A DNA stretch of 64,000 nucleotides, from positions 1-64,000 of the forward strand of contig DATKUL010000002.1 of assembly GCA_035530615.1 (NCBI GenBank), given 5' to 3'. This document shows positions 55,172-62,342 of the stretch, piece by piece. Below the pieces are notes generated by a model, which saw only the letters and a list, made by a program, of their open reading frames with translations, was not told the origin of the DNA and made no database searches. A program made the translations under genes and the position numbers. Source of the DNA: Candidatus Paceibacterota bacterium (GTDB lineage Bacteria; Actinomycetota; Actinomycetes; Nanopelagicales; Nanopelagicaceae). How positions within the stretch are numbered: the first letter of the stretch is position 1; every line of letters begins with the position of its first letter.

Positions 55172-56230
55172 ATGAAAAAGAATGTGAAACTCGGAATCCT
55201 TGCACTTGTCTTGGTAGTTTTATTCGCCATCTTCTTCGCAATGCGCCCTTCTACCGATAAAGGAGCATCCGCAGTCAATCTGACTGGTGCAGGATCGACT
55301 TTTGCTATCCCCCTGTTGGATGAGTGCAAGGCTGGATACACAGCGACCTCAGGAAATACCTTCACATATTCGGGTGGAGGCTCAGGAGCTGGTCGTAGTG
55401 CCTCTGATATGGGCATTGGGGATTTTAATTTTTCAGATACTCCTCACACCGCTAATACCCGGCTTGCGACCGTAATCCATGTACCCGTTATCGCAGCCCC
55501 CATCGCCGTCATGTACAAAATGGATTTAGCCAAGCCTTTAAATCTTTCACCTTCCACCGTTGCCGGAATATTTGCGGGGACGATTTCTAAATGGAACGAC
55601 CCCGCCGTGATTGCAGACAATCCTGGCGTCCAACTGCCATCAGAGAAGATCCAGGTAATTTACCGTTCCGATTCATCGGGAACCTCAGGCAACTTCACTG
55701 CATTCTTATATGGAATGGCTCCTGCGATCTGGTCAAACCCTGGCAGTAACGATTTCAAAGCTAGTTTCCCTGGCAATATTGATTCATCGGCCAATCTTGG
55801 TCGGATCGTCTCTGCTGCCGGATCCTCAGGCGTCTCTTCACTTGCGGGAAGTACCCCGTATTCGATTACTTATGCAGAAAAGAACTACGCTGACGCGGCG
55901 GGGTTGAGCGAAGCCAACATTGGAAATCGGGCGGGAAACTTTGTTGCACCTGACGCCGCAGGGACTTCAGCATTTCTCGGTGCAGCAGCAGTAGATCCGA
56001 ATGGATTCCTAACCTTTGATTACGAGACGATGGAACCAGGCGCATATCCTCTGGGGATTGTTTCTTACGCACTTGTCGACACCAAAGGTAAACACGCTTC
56101 GGATGTCAAAGGACTCCTCACTTACCTCTTGAGTCCGGCATGCTCCAATGCAAACCCTGCTTTGGGTTACAGCGCTATTACTGGCGCGCTTCACGATCTA
56201 GATGTATCTCAAATTGCCAAGATTGGTTGA
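55172..56230 (+). CDS. pstS: phosphate-binding protein PstS (copy 2)
   Basis: A 352-residue paralogue of the preceding gene, closely similar along its length, with the same GAGSTF, SGGGSGAGR and RSDSSGTSGNF motifs. The N-terminus differs: a hydrophobic helix (about 7-23) without a clear cleavage site or lipobox, so it may stay membrane-anchored. The ~28-residue insertion of copy 1 is absent. AAGGGGAG precedes ATG 55172. No PHO-box unit is seen in its own leader, so it may be expressed by read-through or constitutively. Confidence 0.92.
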   Translation: MKKNVKLGILALVLVVLFAIFFAMRPSTDKGASAVNLTGAGSTFAIPLLDECKAGYTATSGNTFTYSGGGSGAGRSASDMGIGDFNFSDTPHTANTRLATVIHVPVIAAPIAVMYKMDLAKPLNLSPSTVAGIFAGTISKWNDPAVIADNPGVQLPSEKIQVIYRSDSSGTSGNFTAFLYGMAPAIWSNPGSNDFKASFPGNIDSSANLGRIVSAAGSSGVSSLAGSTPYSITYAEKNYADAAGLSEANIGNRAGNFVAPDAAGTSAFLGAAAVDPNGFLTFDYETMEPGAYPLGIVSYALVDTKGKHASDVKGLLTYLLSPACSNANPALGYSAITGALHDLDVSQIAKIG

Positions 56231-56333
56231 TGGGATAACAGCGATCCTTGACGCCCCTTGCACAATTTCTTTGGCAAAAACGGACGTGCTGTCCGAAGAG
56301 ATAGCACTGGGCATGCGGAATTGGTCGTCCCTC

Positions 56334-57128
56334 TTAGGTTGGAGACCAATCTCGGATGAGCCGTTCGCTTTCCGCACCTAGCCAAGCGGCATCCAAATCC
56401 AATCTTCTAAGGCCACCCTTGCTGACCCACTCCTGGTACACCGAATCTCCACGTGCCTTAATTCTACGTATGACATATTCTGCTTGCGCCCTCTGATTGA
56501 TCGGAAGCAGTCTGAAAACTTCGGTTCGAAGTTCATTCGACGCAGAGTATCCCTCGAGAACCCACCTCGCTCTTTGCCAGGGGTCGACTAGAAGTTCGGC
56601 GTTCTTGATATTTGCCCGATTTCGAAAAGGAGCCCAGTATCTCAGCGTGATCGCTAAATCCCATGCTCTTCGCCCTGGGGAAGTTAGTTCCCAATCAATA
56701 AACGCAACTGCACTTCCGTTTTGAAAGACTACGTTCCCAGGTCCTGGATCTCCGTGACAGATAACCTCTGGAACTCCTGAAGGATCCAAAAGGCTTAAGG
56801 AAGTGGAAGCAATTCCTGCCGCAATGTCCGCAGTTGAGTCATGCAACTCTCTTAGCAACCTGCCAACACTTAGCAGGCGAGTCTTTTCTACATCGTTATC
56901 CTCATGCGCGATTTCAGAAATAACATCGCCTTCCACCCATTGCAGTTTCAGACGACCCACATCATCACGTCCAAATGATTTGGGTATCCCGCGAAAGACC
57001 TTCTCAACCTCAAGCATTATTTGTTCGACTGCGGGATCTTCATCGGCTGGTCGGAGCAGAAAATCACCAAGGCGAACCAATCTTCCGCGATTTAGTCGCC
57101 CGCCAGATATTGGTACCTCGGATTCCAT
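56334..57128 (-). CDS. aminoglycoside phosphotransferase-family kinase
   Basis: A 264-residue APH/ChoK-like kinase. Catalytic loop CHGDPGPGNVVF has the HGD..N motif and AFIDWE gives the metal-binding aspartate. The N-lobe is short and lacks a clear glycine-rich loop. Family members phosphorylate antibiotics, but also choline, homoserine, sugars and other small molecules; nothing here supports drug resistance in particular. It stands alone, and is convergent with pstS copy 2. Confidence 0.8.
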   Translation of the reverse strand: MESEVPISGGRLNRGRLVRLGDFLLRPADEDPAVEQIMLEVEKVFRGIPKSFGRDDVGRLKLQWVEGDVISEIAHEDNDVEKTRLLSVGRLLRELHDSTADIAAGIASTSLSLLDPSGVPEVICHGDPGPGNVVFQNGSAVAFIDWELTSPGRRAWDLAITLRYWAPFRNRANIKNAELLVDPWQRARWVLEGYSASNELRTEVFRLLPINQRAQAEYVIRRIKARGDSVYQEWVSKGGLRRLDLDAAWLGAESERLIRDWSPT

Positions 57129-57204
57129 AATGACTGTGAGAATATCCGAGAGTTAGTTCTTTGAGGCAAGGTGTCAAGCATTGTCGCGCTATTTTCCGCG
57201 TGGT

Positions 57205-57230
57205 GCGCCCGGAGGGAGGAAACTGGGCGC
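57205..57230 (-). terminator. hairpin after the first propeller-like gene
   Basis: GCGCCC (57205-57210) pairs with GGGCGC (57225-57230) across a 14-nt loop, 9 nt beyond the stop of the minus-strand gene ending at 57239. No T-run; modest support as a terminator. Confidence 0.4.
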
Positions 57231-57238
57231 TGGGTAGA

Positions 57239-58429
57239 TCATTTCACCATCAACTTCAGTGTGAATTTGAAGCCAGATAAGTTCTTGGTAGCCCGGATAA
57301 CAGCGCCGCCAGCAGTGTTTGTAGTTCCACTGAAGGTTATTGTCTTACTCCCTTTTTTTGTCGCTGTAATAATAAATTTAGTTTTTGGCGATTTCGAAGA
57401 AACAGTTAGCACGTATTTATTTGTGCTCACTTTCTTAACTTTGACGGAACCTTTACTAGGTGCCGTCGCAGCAGTTGTCGCGGTATAGATATGATCACCG
57501 TAAGCAGTGGCAACGAGCTTTGAACCATCGCTGGAAATAGCAACCCCATACCAACCTAGAGTTAAACCATGTGACGTCCAGGTGGCACCAGAATTGGTAG
57601 AGGTGTAGATCTGTCCGCCGTTCGCAGCAGCCACGAGTTTTGCACCATCACTTGAGGAGGAAACCATATTCCATTCCCTTTTTGATCCACGCGGCGTCCA
57701 CGTTAGGCCAGAATCGGTAGAGGTATAGATCTGTCCGCCAAGTGGATCGCCCACTGTGGCAACGAGTTTTGTGCCGTCACTTGATGAGGCAACTCCATTC
57801 AAATTTGTAGATAGATCATGCGCTGTCCACGTGACACCAGAATCCGTAGAGGTATAGACCTTGCCGCCTAAAGCGGTGGCAACAAGTTTTGTACCGTTAC
57901 TCGACGAAGCGACTTGCTCCCAGTCTCGAGTTGAGTCACGCGTAGTCCATGTAATACCAGAATCAGAAGAGGTATATATATGATCTTCGTAAACAGTTGC
58001 AACGAGTTTTGTGCCATCACTTGATGAGGCAACTCCGCGCCAGTTTCGAACTGAGTCCCGTGCTGTCCAGGTAACACCAGAATCAGTCGAAGTGTAGACT
58101 TGGCCGCTGGCGACAGTTGCAACGAGTTTTGTGCCATCACTTGATGAGGCAACTCCGCGCCAGTTTCGAACTGAGTCCCGCGCCGTCCAAGTGGCTCCAG
58201 AATCGGTAGAGGTATAGATCTGTCCGCTAATGACTGTGGCAACAAGTTTCCTACCATTATCTGAGGAAGCAACTGCAAACCAGTTTTGAACTGAGCCACG
58301 CGGAGTCCAGGTTCCTAAGTCTGCTGCCGCACGACCGATCGGTAAAAACAAGGAAAACAGAAGACCGTACACTATAAGAATTGAGGTTCGATGCGATGTT
58401 AAGTTACGGAATTTCGATATGTGCGACAT
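57239..58429 (-). CDS. secreted BNR/sialidase-like repeat protein
   Basis: A 396-residue protein with a signal peptide (about 1-36, after AAA). Residues about 37-320 are seven ~40-residue repeats, each with (A/V)ASSSDGTKLVATV, then IYTSTDSG, then TWT.RDS. The SxDxGxTW core is the BNR/Asp-box and Ycf48-like propeller motif. Residues about 325-396 are a beta-rich, Lys-rich tail resembling FN3-like caps. Seven blades could close into a propeller. AAAGG precedes the ATG. No catalytic residues of sialidases are evident, so binding is more likely than enzymatic activity. Confidence 0.72.
   Translation of the reverse strand: MSHISKFRNLTSHRTSILIVYGLLFSLFLPIGRAAADLGTWTPRGSVQNWFAVASSDNGRKLVATVISGQIYTSTDSGATWTARDSVRNWRGVASSSDGTKLVATVASGQVYTSTDSGVTWTARDSVRNWRGVASSSDGTKLVATVYEDHIYTSSDSGITWTTRDSTRDWEQVASSSNGTKLVATALGGKVYTSTDSGVTWTAHDLSTNLNGVASSSDGTKLVATVGDPLGGQIYTSTDSGLTWTPRGSKREWNMVSSSSDGAKLVAAANGGQIYTSTNSGATWTSHGLTLGWYGVAISSDGSKLVATAYGDHIYTATTAATAPSKGSVKVKKVSTNKYVLTVSSKSPKTKFIITATKKGSKTITFSGTTNTAGGAVIRATKNLSGFKFTLKLMVK
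57993..58181 (-). repeat. near-identical 120-nt blade repeats
   Basis: The stretch beginning at 57993 recurs at 58113 with 68 consecutive identical bases, a period of 120 nt (40 codons). Other blades in this gene and the next keep the same period with lower identity. Such identity at third codon positions points to recent duplication or gene conversion. Confidence 0.8.
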
Positions 58430-58469
58430 GACAAACCTTTCTTATAGTAGTGGCGGGCGTAGGAATTCC

Positions 58470-60179
58470 TTAAAAAGCCCGTATGGGGCGAATTGACATT
58501 GCATAAACTTTAAGGGAGGTGCTTAACGTGCCGTCTACCATAAGCATCCCTGCATAGGCCGCATCGGCTTGGGTTGAAGTCCAATAGGCATTAGGGTTGA
58601 ATTTACCAATATTTGCGCCACCTAAAATGGAATTACTGGCCCATAAGACGGAGTACATGGCCTTAGCCTCGAGGGACGAGGGTAAATACCAATTCTGCAT
58701 TCCACCACCGCGGTAAGCGTGAGCCACGGCGGCGGCACTTGAGGTGCAGGCGGTCAATATGGCAGTCGTATTGGCACTTCCCTTACCAATGCCAGCTCTA
58801 ACCAATGGATCTGTCACCGTTGCAACCACATCCACACTCACATTGCACCAGATCGAATTTGGGTCGGCCGACTTACCAGACCAACCACTTGGTGCCGCTT
58901 CTAAATATCGACCCCACGATTGTTGAGAACCCGCATCATAAAAAACAATTCCACCGCCCGGTCCAGTGCTGCCGATGGGGCAATTTCCTGCGACAACGCA
59001 AGGATTCTTCGCCTTAGTTGCTGACGGTTTAACCGTGGGAGTTTTTGTTACGGGAGCAATACTAACTTTCTGCCACACCAATTTCTTACCAACTTTGACG
59101 CATTTAAGAGAGATCCCTTTCGATTTTGTCGTAGTTCCAACTTTTGTACACTTACCATTTAGCACATTCTTCGCGGCTATGGATGATGGCTTTGGTGTTG
59201 GAGTTGAAGCACTTCCCAATGTGTAGATGTAGCCAGGGGTAGTAACAACAAACTTGGTTCCATCGGCAGATAACGCAACTCCGTAGGCACTCTGAATCGA
59301 ATTGATAGGAGTCCAGGTAGCACCAGAATCTTGCGATGTATAAAGGGCCCCCGTATAACTACTTGCCACAAGTTTTGAACCGTCACCTGACATCGCAATT
59401 CCCTGCCAGTATTTGTTAAGGTCGGTGGCACGCACCGTCCATGTAGCACCAGAGTCGGCAGAGGTGTAGATGTTTCCTGGGTTTCCGTACACGACCGCTG
59501 CAAGTTTTGACCCATCGCTAGAGGATGCGACTGCTCGCCAAAGGCGAACTGAGTCACGAGGAGTCCAAGACACCCCTGAATTCGAAGAAGTAAATATCTG
59601 GTCAGCTCGCGCGGTGGCAACAAGTTTGGTCCCATCGCTGGACGAAGTTACGGAAGTCCAATTTCGAACTGAATCCCGCGCAGTCCATGTTGCTCCTGAA
59701 TCAGTAGAGGTATATATCCAGCCTCCCTCAACCGTGGCAACGAGTTTGGAGCCATCACTGGATGAGGCAAGTCCACTCCAACGTCGAACTGAATCCCGCG
59801 GAGTCCATGTTGCTCCTGAATCAGTAGAGGTATAGATCAGACCTTCTTGGACGGCCGCAACGAGTTTGGCGCCATTACTCGATGAAGCAAGGGCAATCCA
59901 GTTTCGTGCGGATTCACGCGGTGTCCATGTAGCCCCGTAGTTTGTCGAAGTAAATATGTGTCCGCCTGTTGCTCCAGAGTTATCAGCGGTAACAAGTTTT
60001 GAGCCATCGCTGGAGGAGGCAATGGACTGGCAGGAACAATTTAGATTGAGTTTGGTCCATATACCTATGTCGGCATTTGCCGACATAGGTTGGGTGAGCA
60101 AGGAATATAGAAGTGCACCCGCTATGAGAGTTGAGAAGTGATTTAGTCCAGATCTACGGAACTTCGACATTTGCAACAT
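58470..60179 (-). CDS. secreted BNR-like repeat protein with C-terminal Lcl/DUF1566-like domain
   Basis: A 569-residue paralogue of its neighbour. Signal peptide about 1-37. Seven propeller-type repeats of about 40 residues (about 38-315). A linker follows with KNVLNGKCTKVGTTTKSKG, then a C-terminal domain (about 400-569) with GPGGGIVFYDAG, WYLPSSLEAKAMYSVL and YWTSTQ, resembling DUF1566/Lcl domains seen on surface proteins. The ATG at 60179 has GGGAGG 7 nt upstream; a frame extension to 60206 lacks one. Likely a surface adhesin-like protein; partner unknown. It precedes the 57239 gene by 40 nt. Confidence 0.7.
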   Translation of the reverse strand: MLQMSKFRRSGLNHFSTLIAGALLYSLLTQPMSANADIGIWTKLNLNCSCQSIASSSDGSKLVTADNSGATGGHIFTSTNYGATWTPRESARNWIALASSSNGAKLVAAVQEGLIYTSTDSGATWTPRDSVRRWSGLASSSDGSKLVATVEGGWIYTSTDSGATWTARDSVRNWTSVTSSSDGTKLVATARADQIFTSSNSGVSWTPRDSVRLWRAVASSSDGSKLAAVVYGNPGNIYTSADSGATWTVRATDLNKYWQGIAMSGDGSKLVASSYTGALYTSQDSGATWTPINSIQSAYGVALSADGTKFVVTTPGYIYTLGSASTPTPKPSSIAAKNVLNGKCTKVGTTTKSKGISLKCVKVGKKLVWQKVSIAPVTKTPTVKPSATKAKNPCVVAGNCPIGSTGPGGGIVFYDAGSQQSWGRYLEAAPSGWSGKSADPNSIWCNVSVDVVATVTDPLVRAGIGKGSANTTAILTACTSSAAAVAHAYRGGGMQNWYLPSSLEAKAMYSVLWASNSILGGANIGKFNPNAYWTSTQADAAYAGMLMVDGTLSTSLKVYAMSIRPIRAF

Positions 60180-60429
60180 GGAAAGACCTCCCTGAGGCAC
60201 TTTCACTCACCGCTGAATTTACAAACACCGAAGAGATAGAAGTGCCGAATGCTCATCACCTAAGCAAGGCTGCTTTTGGCGCTCTCCGTGTTCTGATAAC
60301 TATCGTTTTACTTTCTTTAGATATTGTCAAGCGTTCTATCAGGCAGATCGCCTAGGATTGCGAATTGATCTACCCAACGTTCTTCGGAATAGTCAATTCG
60401 TCCATCCATGAAAAGAACCCCTTCAGTCA

Positions 60430-60486
60430 GGACTCTTCATTGAGTCTCCAACTTCGGGGGTTCAGTTCACTCAGGATGGAGTCTTT
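60430..60486. repeat. structured element, copy 2
   Basis: The core 60446-60470 matches 8425-8449 at 23 of 25 positions. The flanks also correspond: GACTC (60431-60435) can pair with GAGTC (60479-60483), like ACTCC and GGAGT in copy 1. The inner hairpin changes to GAGTCTCC (60442-60449) with GGGGGTTC (60456-60463), using G-T pairs. Different bases but the same pairing in two copies supports an RNA structure. Confidence 0.55.
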
Positions 60487-60550
60487 CTTCGTGCCTATAC
60501 CAATGCGGGCGAGCAAGGTTTGTTAACGTCGCAAACGTGATTAGAACAGA

Positions 60551-60572
60551 GTGCGCCCGAAGGGATTCGAAC
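60551..60572 (-). repeat. tRNA-Arg 3'-end fragment
   Basis: On the minus strand this reads GTTCGAATCCCTTCGGGCGC plus AC, which is the T-loop to acceptor end of the common actinobacterial tRNA-Arg (ACG/CCG type). No D-arm or anticodon arm is present upstream. It does not match the nearby tRNA-Arg(TCT) closely. It may be an old attachment site. Confidence 0.55.
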
Positions 60573-60633
60573 GCTTGGATCTTTGCCTGCGCAAGTCTGT
60601 ACTGTGGGTGATAACCGAGCGATAATTTAGGCT

Positions 60634-61194
60634 GTGAGAAAGTATCTCATTGTGCTCGCCGCGCTGACGCTGATCGTGGCGCAATCATCTGTGTCAACCG
60701 CTAGTGCTGCGTGGACTCAATACCAGTCAAGTCCGGCGGATACGTATAACCGTCCTGATCTTTCGCCCGAGTACGATATTACCCAAGTAGATGTTGCCGT
60801 GAGCGATACTGCACCAAATGAATACTGGTTCTTTTTAGGTTTCAGTACCCCTTTAACCGCGACACGTTTTTCCGATGTTAATAAATCCTGGGCTGCCATT
60901 TTTCTAGATCTCAATCTTGACGGAAAAGATGACTACTCATTGGAAACCCCCACGACTCCATTTTCAGGAAATTTTATTCAGCCGGGGAGATTCATCGATC
61001 GTAGTTCGGGTTCTCCAGTTGCTAGCTCGATATGTGCAGTGGGAACCTGGACCAATCTGGACAAGCAGGCAACATGGATTGGGTTTAGCATCCCAAACAC
61101 TTGCTTACCCTTTGGTTCAACATTGGGTATTCAGGGATATTCAGATCACAATGGGAATGACTTCAATTTCCTCACCAGCCAATCCTCCGAATGA
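60634..61194 (+). CDS. secreted protein, likely N-terminal part of a frameshifted protease
   Basis: 186 residues with a signal peptide (about 1-26, cleavage near ASA) and a beta-rich domain (about 27-180) containing AAIFLDLNLDGKDDYSLET, a calcium-loop-like segment. The GTG start lies 7 nt behind GATAAT (60621-60626). The frame stops at 61194 inside the start of a trypsin-like protease in the +1 frame that has no signal peptide of its own. The two were probably one secreted protein. Confidence 0.6.
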   Translation: MRKYLIVLAALTLIVAQSSVSTASAAWTQYQSSPADTYNRPDLSPEYDITQVDVAVSDTAPNEYWFFLGFSTPLTATRFSDVNKSWAAIFLDLNLDGKDDYSLETPTTPFSGNFIQPGRFIDRSSGSPVASSICAVGTWTNLDKQATWIGFSIPNTCLPFGSTLGIQGYSDHNGNDFNFLTSQSSE

Positions 61195-62212
61195 TTTGGT
61201 CGCACTCTCATCGGCATTGACCAAGTCGGTCGTTACTGTGCTTTGCGGCAATAGCCTTGGCAGTGGCTGGTCGGTCAATGTTGATTTGAGTGCTGCCAAT
61301 CTTTCATCTGGTTTCAAGAGTTACATCATTACCAATCATCATGTGATTTCAGAATGCACGACAAACAAAGACATTTATATTGTCCTTTCTGACCAAACAA
61401 AAGTGAGTGCGTATGTTTATGCATGGGATGAAGCAAATGACGTGGCAGGCATCCTCACGATGACGTCCATTCCGCCTCTTAATTGGAGAGGTGCAACTCC
61501 CGAGCAAGGATGGTGGTCCGGAATTATTGGTAGTCCATTGGGTTTCCCAGGTGTGCTTACAACCGGGATTGTCTCAAGTGTCACCAGTGCCAAATTCACG
61601 GGCACCACGACGGCGCCAATTAATCATGGCAATTCCGGCGGTCCTGTTTTTGATAGAACTGGGCGTGTTATTGGATTGGCCACCGCGAAATATATCGACT
61701 CGGAGGGGTTTGGAATATTTCACGGAACTCCGCTGCTCTGCTTTAAAATCCTCAATTGCACCTCAACCAGTCAGATCTGGACTGGTGCAGGCGTCATCAC
61801 GTCCACCCCGACACCCACCCCGACACCCACCTCAACGTTGACTACAGCAATGACCAAGTCAGGCCAGTCAATTGGAAATTGGAACCTCCCGAAAACAGCA
61901 GTCATCACGAAATCGATACTTCCATTCAAAATTTCTGCAACGTCCGGTTTGCTTGTCACTGCCGTTTCCAAGACTGAGAAGGTTTGCCTAATATCCGAGT
62001 CCAAACTTGTTCTGGTGGCACCAGGTCGATGCATAGTCTCAATGTCGCAAGAGGGAAATAGTGAATTCCTAGCCGCACCAGTCAAAGTCATGATTATTAC
62101 TGTTGCTGCCACTCCCAAAAAGATCACTATTTTGTGCGTCAAGGGAAAACTTGTGAAGAAAGTCACCGCAGTAAAGCCGGTCTGCCCAAGTGGGTATACC
62201 AAGAAAAGGTGA
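61151..62212 (+). CDS. trypsin-like serine protease domain, separate frame
   Basis: 353 residues from ATG 61151 (or 61157). A trypsin/HtrA-type fold covers about 15-210: His in IITNHHVIS, Asp in ANDVAGIL, and Ser in INHGNSGGPVF. A linker rich in Thr-Pro follows (TPTPTPTPTS), then a Lys/Val-rich C-terminal domain of about 110 residues with four cysteines. Without a signal peptide a protease of this type would be misplaced, so a +1 frameshift joining it to the 60634 frame near 61150-61194 is likely, either real or a sequencing error. Confidence 0.6.
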   Translation: MGMTSISSPANPPNDLVALSSALTKSVVTVLCGNSLGSGWSVNVDLSAANLSSGFKSYIITNHHVISECTTNKDIYIVLSDQTKVSAYVYAWDEANDVAGILTMTSIPPLNWRGATPEQGWWSGIIGSPLGFPGVLTTGIVSSVTSAKFTGTTTAPINHGNSGGPVFDRTGRVIGLATAKYIDSEGFGIFHGTPLLCFKILNCTSTSQIWTGAGVITSTPTPTPTPTSTLTTAMTKSGQSIGNWNLPKTAVITKSILPFKISATSGLLVTAVSKTEKVCLISESKLVLVAPGRCIVSMSQEGNSEFLAAPVKVMIITVAATPKKITILCVKGKLVKKVTAVKPVCPSGYTKKR

Positions 62213-62213
62213 G

Positions 62214-62287
62214 TGCGCCTGGCAGGAATCGAACCTGCGACAACCCGCTTAGAAGGCGGGTGCTCTATCCGACTGAGCTACAGGCGC
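62214..62287 (-). tRNA. tRNA-Arg (anticodon TCT)
   Basis: Acceptor GCGCCTG pairs with CAGGCGC, D-arm GCTC/GAGC, anticodon loop CTTCTAA with TCT, T-loop GGTTCGATTC, and discriminator A. It lies 1 nt from the end of the protease gene on the other strand. Confidence 0.96.
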
Positions 62288-62342
62288 TGGGGCTACCTCA
62301 GGATACGGAGTCTAGCGACTCGAACCACTAAGGTTTATTCCC

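Larger units (their letters stand above)
60180..60633. other. 454-nt intergenic region with structured repeat and tRNA fragment
   Basis: No convincing gene is seen between the divergent starts at 60179 (minus) and 60634 (plus). It holds the second copy of the structured element (60430-60486) and a tRNA-Arg 3' fragment (60551-60572). The structured element here lies between divergent genes, so terminating a neighbour is not an obvious role. A lost gene or a small RNA are possible explanations. Confidence 0.6.

Noticed and set aside
56334-57128. Antibiotic-resistance aminoglycoside kinase
   Set aside because: Only the general kinase motifs are present; the family is broad and neighbours give no support for drug resistance.
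57993-59840. Possible CRISPR-like regular repeats
   Set aside because: The 120-nt periodicity is codon-phased inside open reading frames and there are no short repeats with unique spacers.
60551-60634. A complete tRNA gene at the tRNA-Arg-like sequence
   Set aside because: Only the T-arm and acceptor end can be recognised; no D-arm or anticodon arm can be folded from the adjacent bases.
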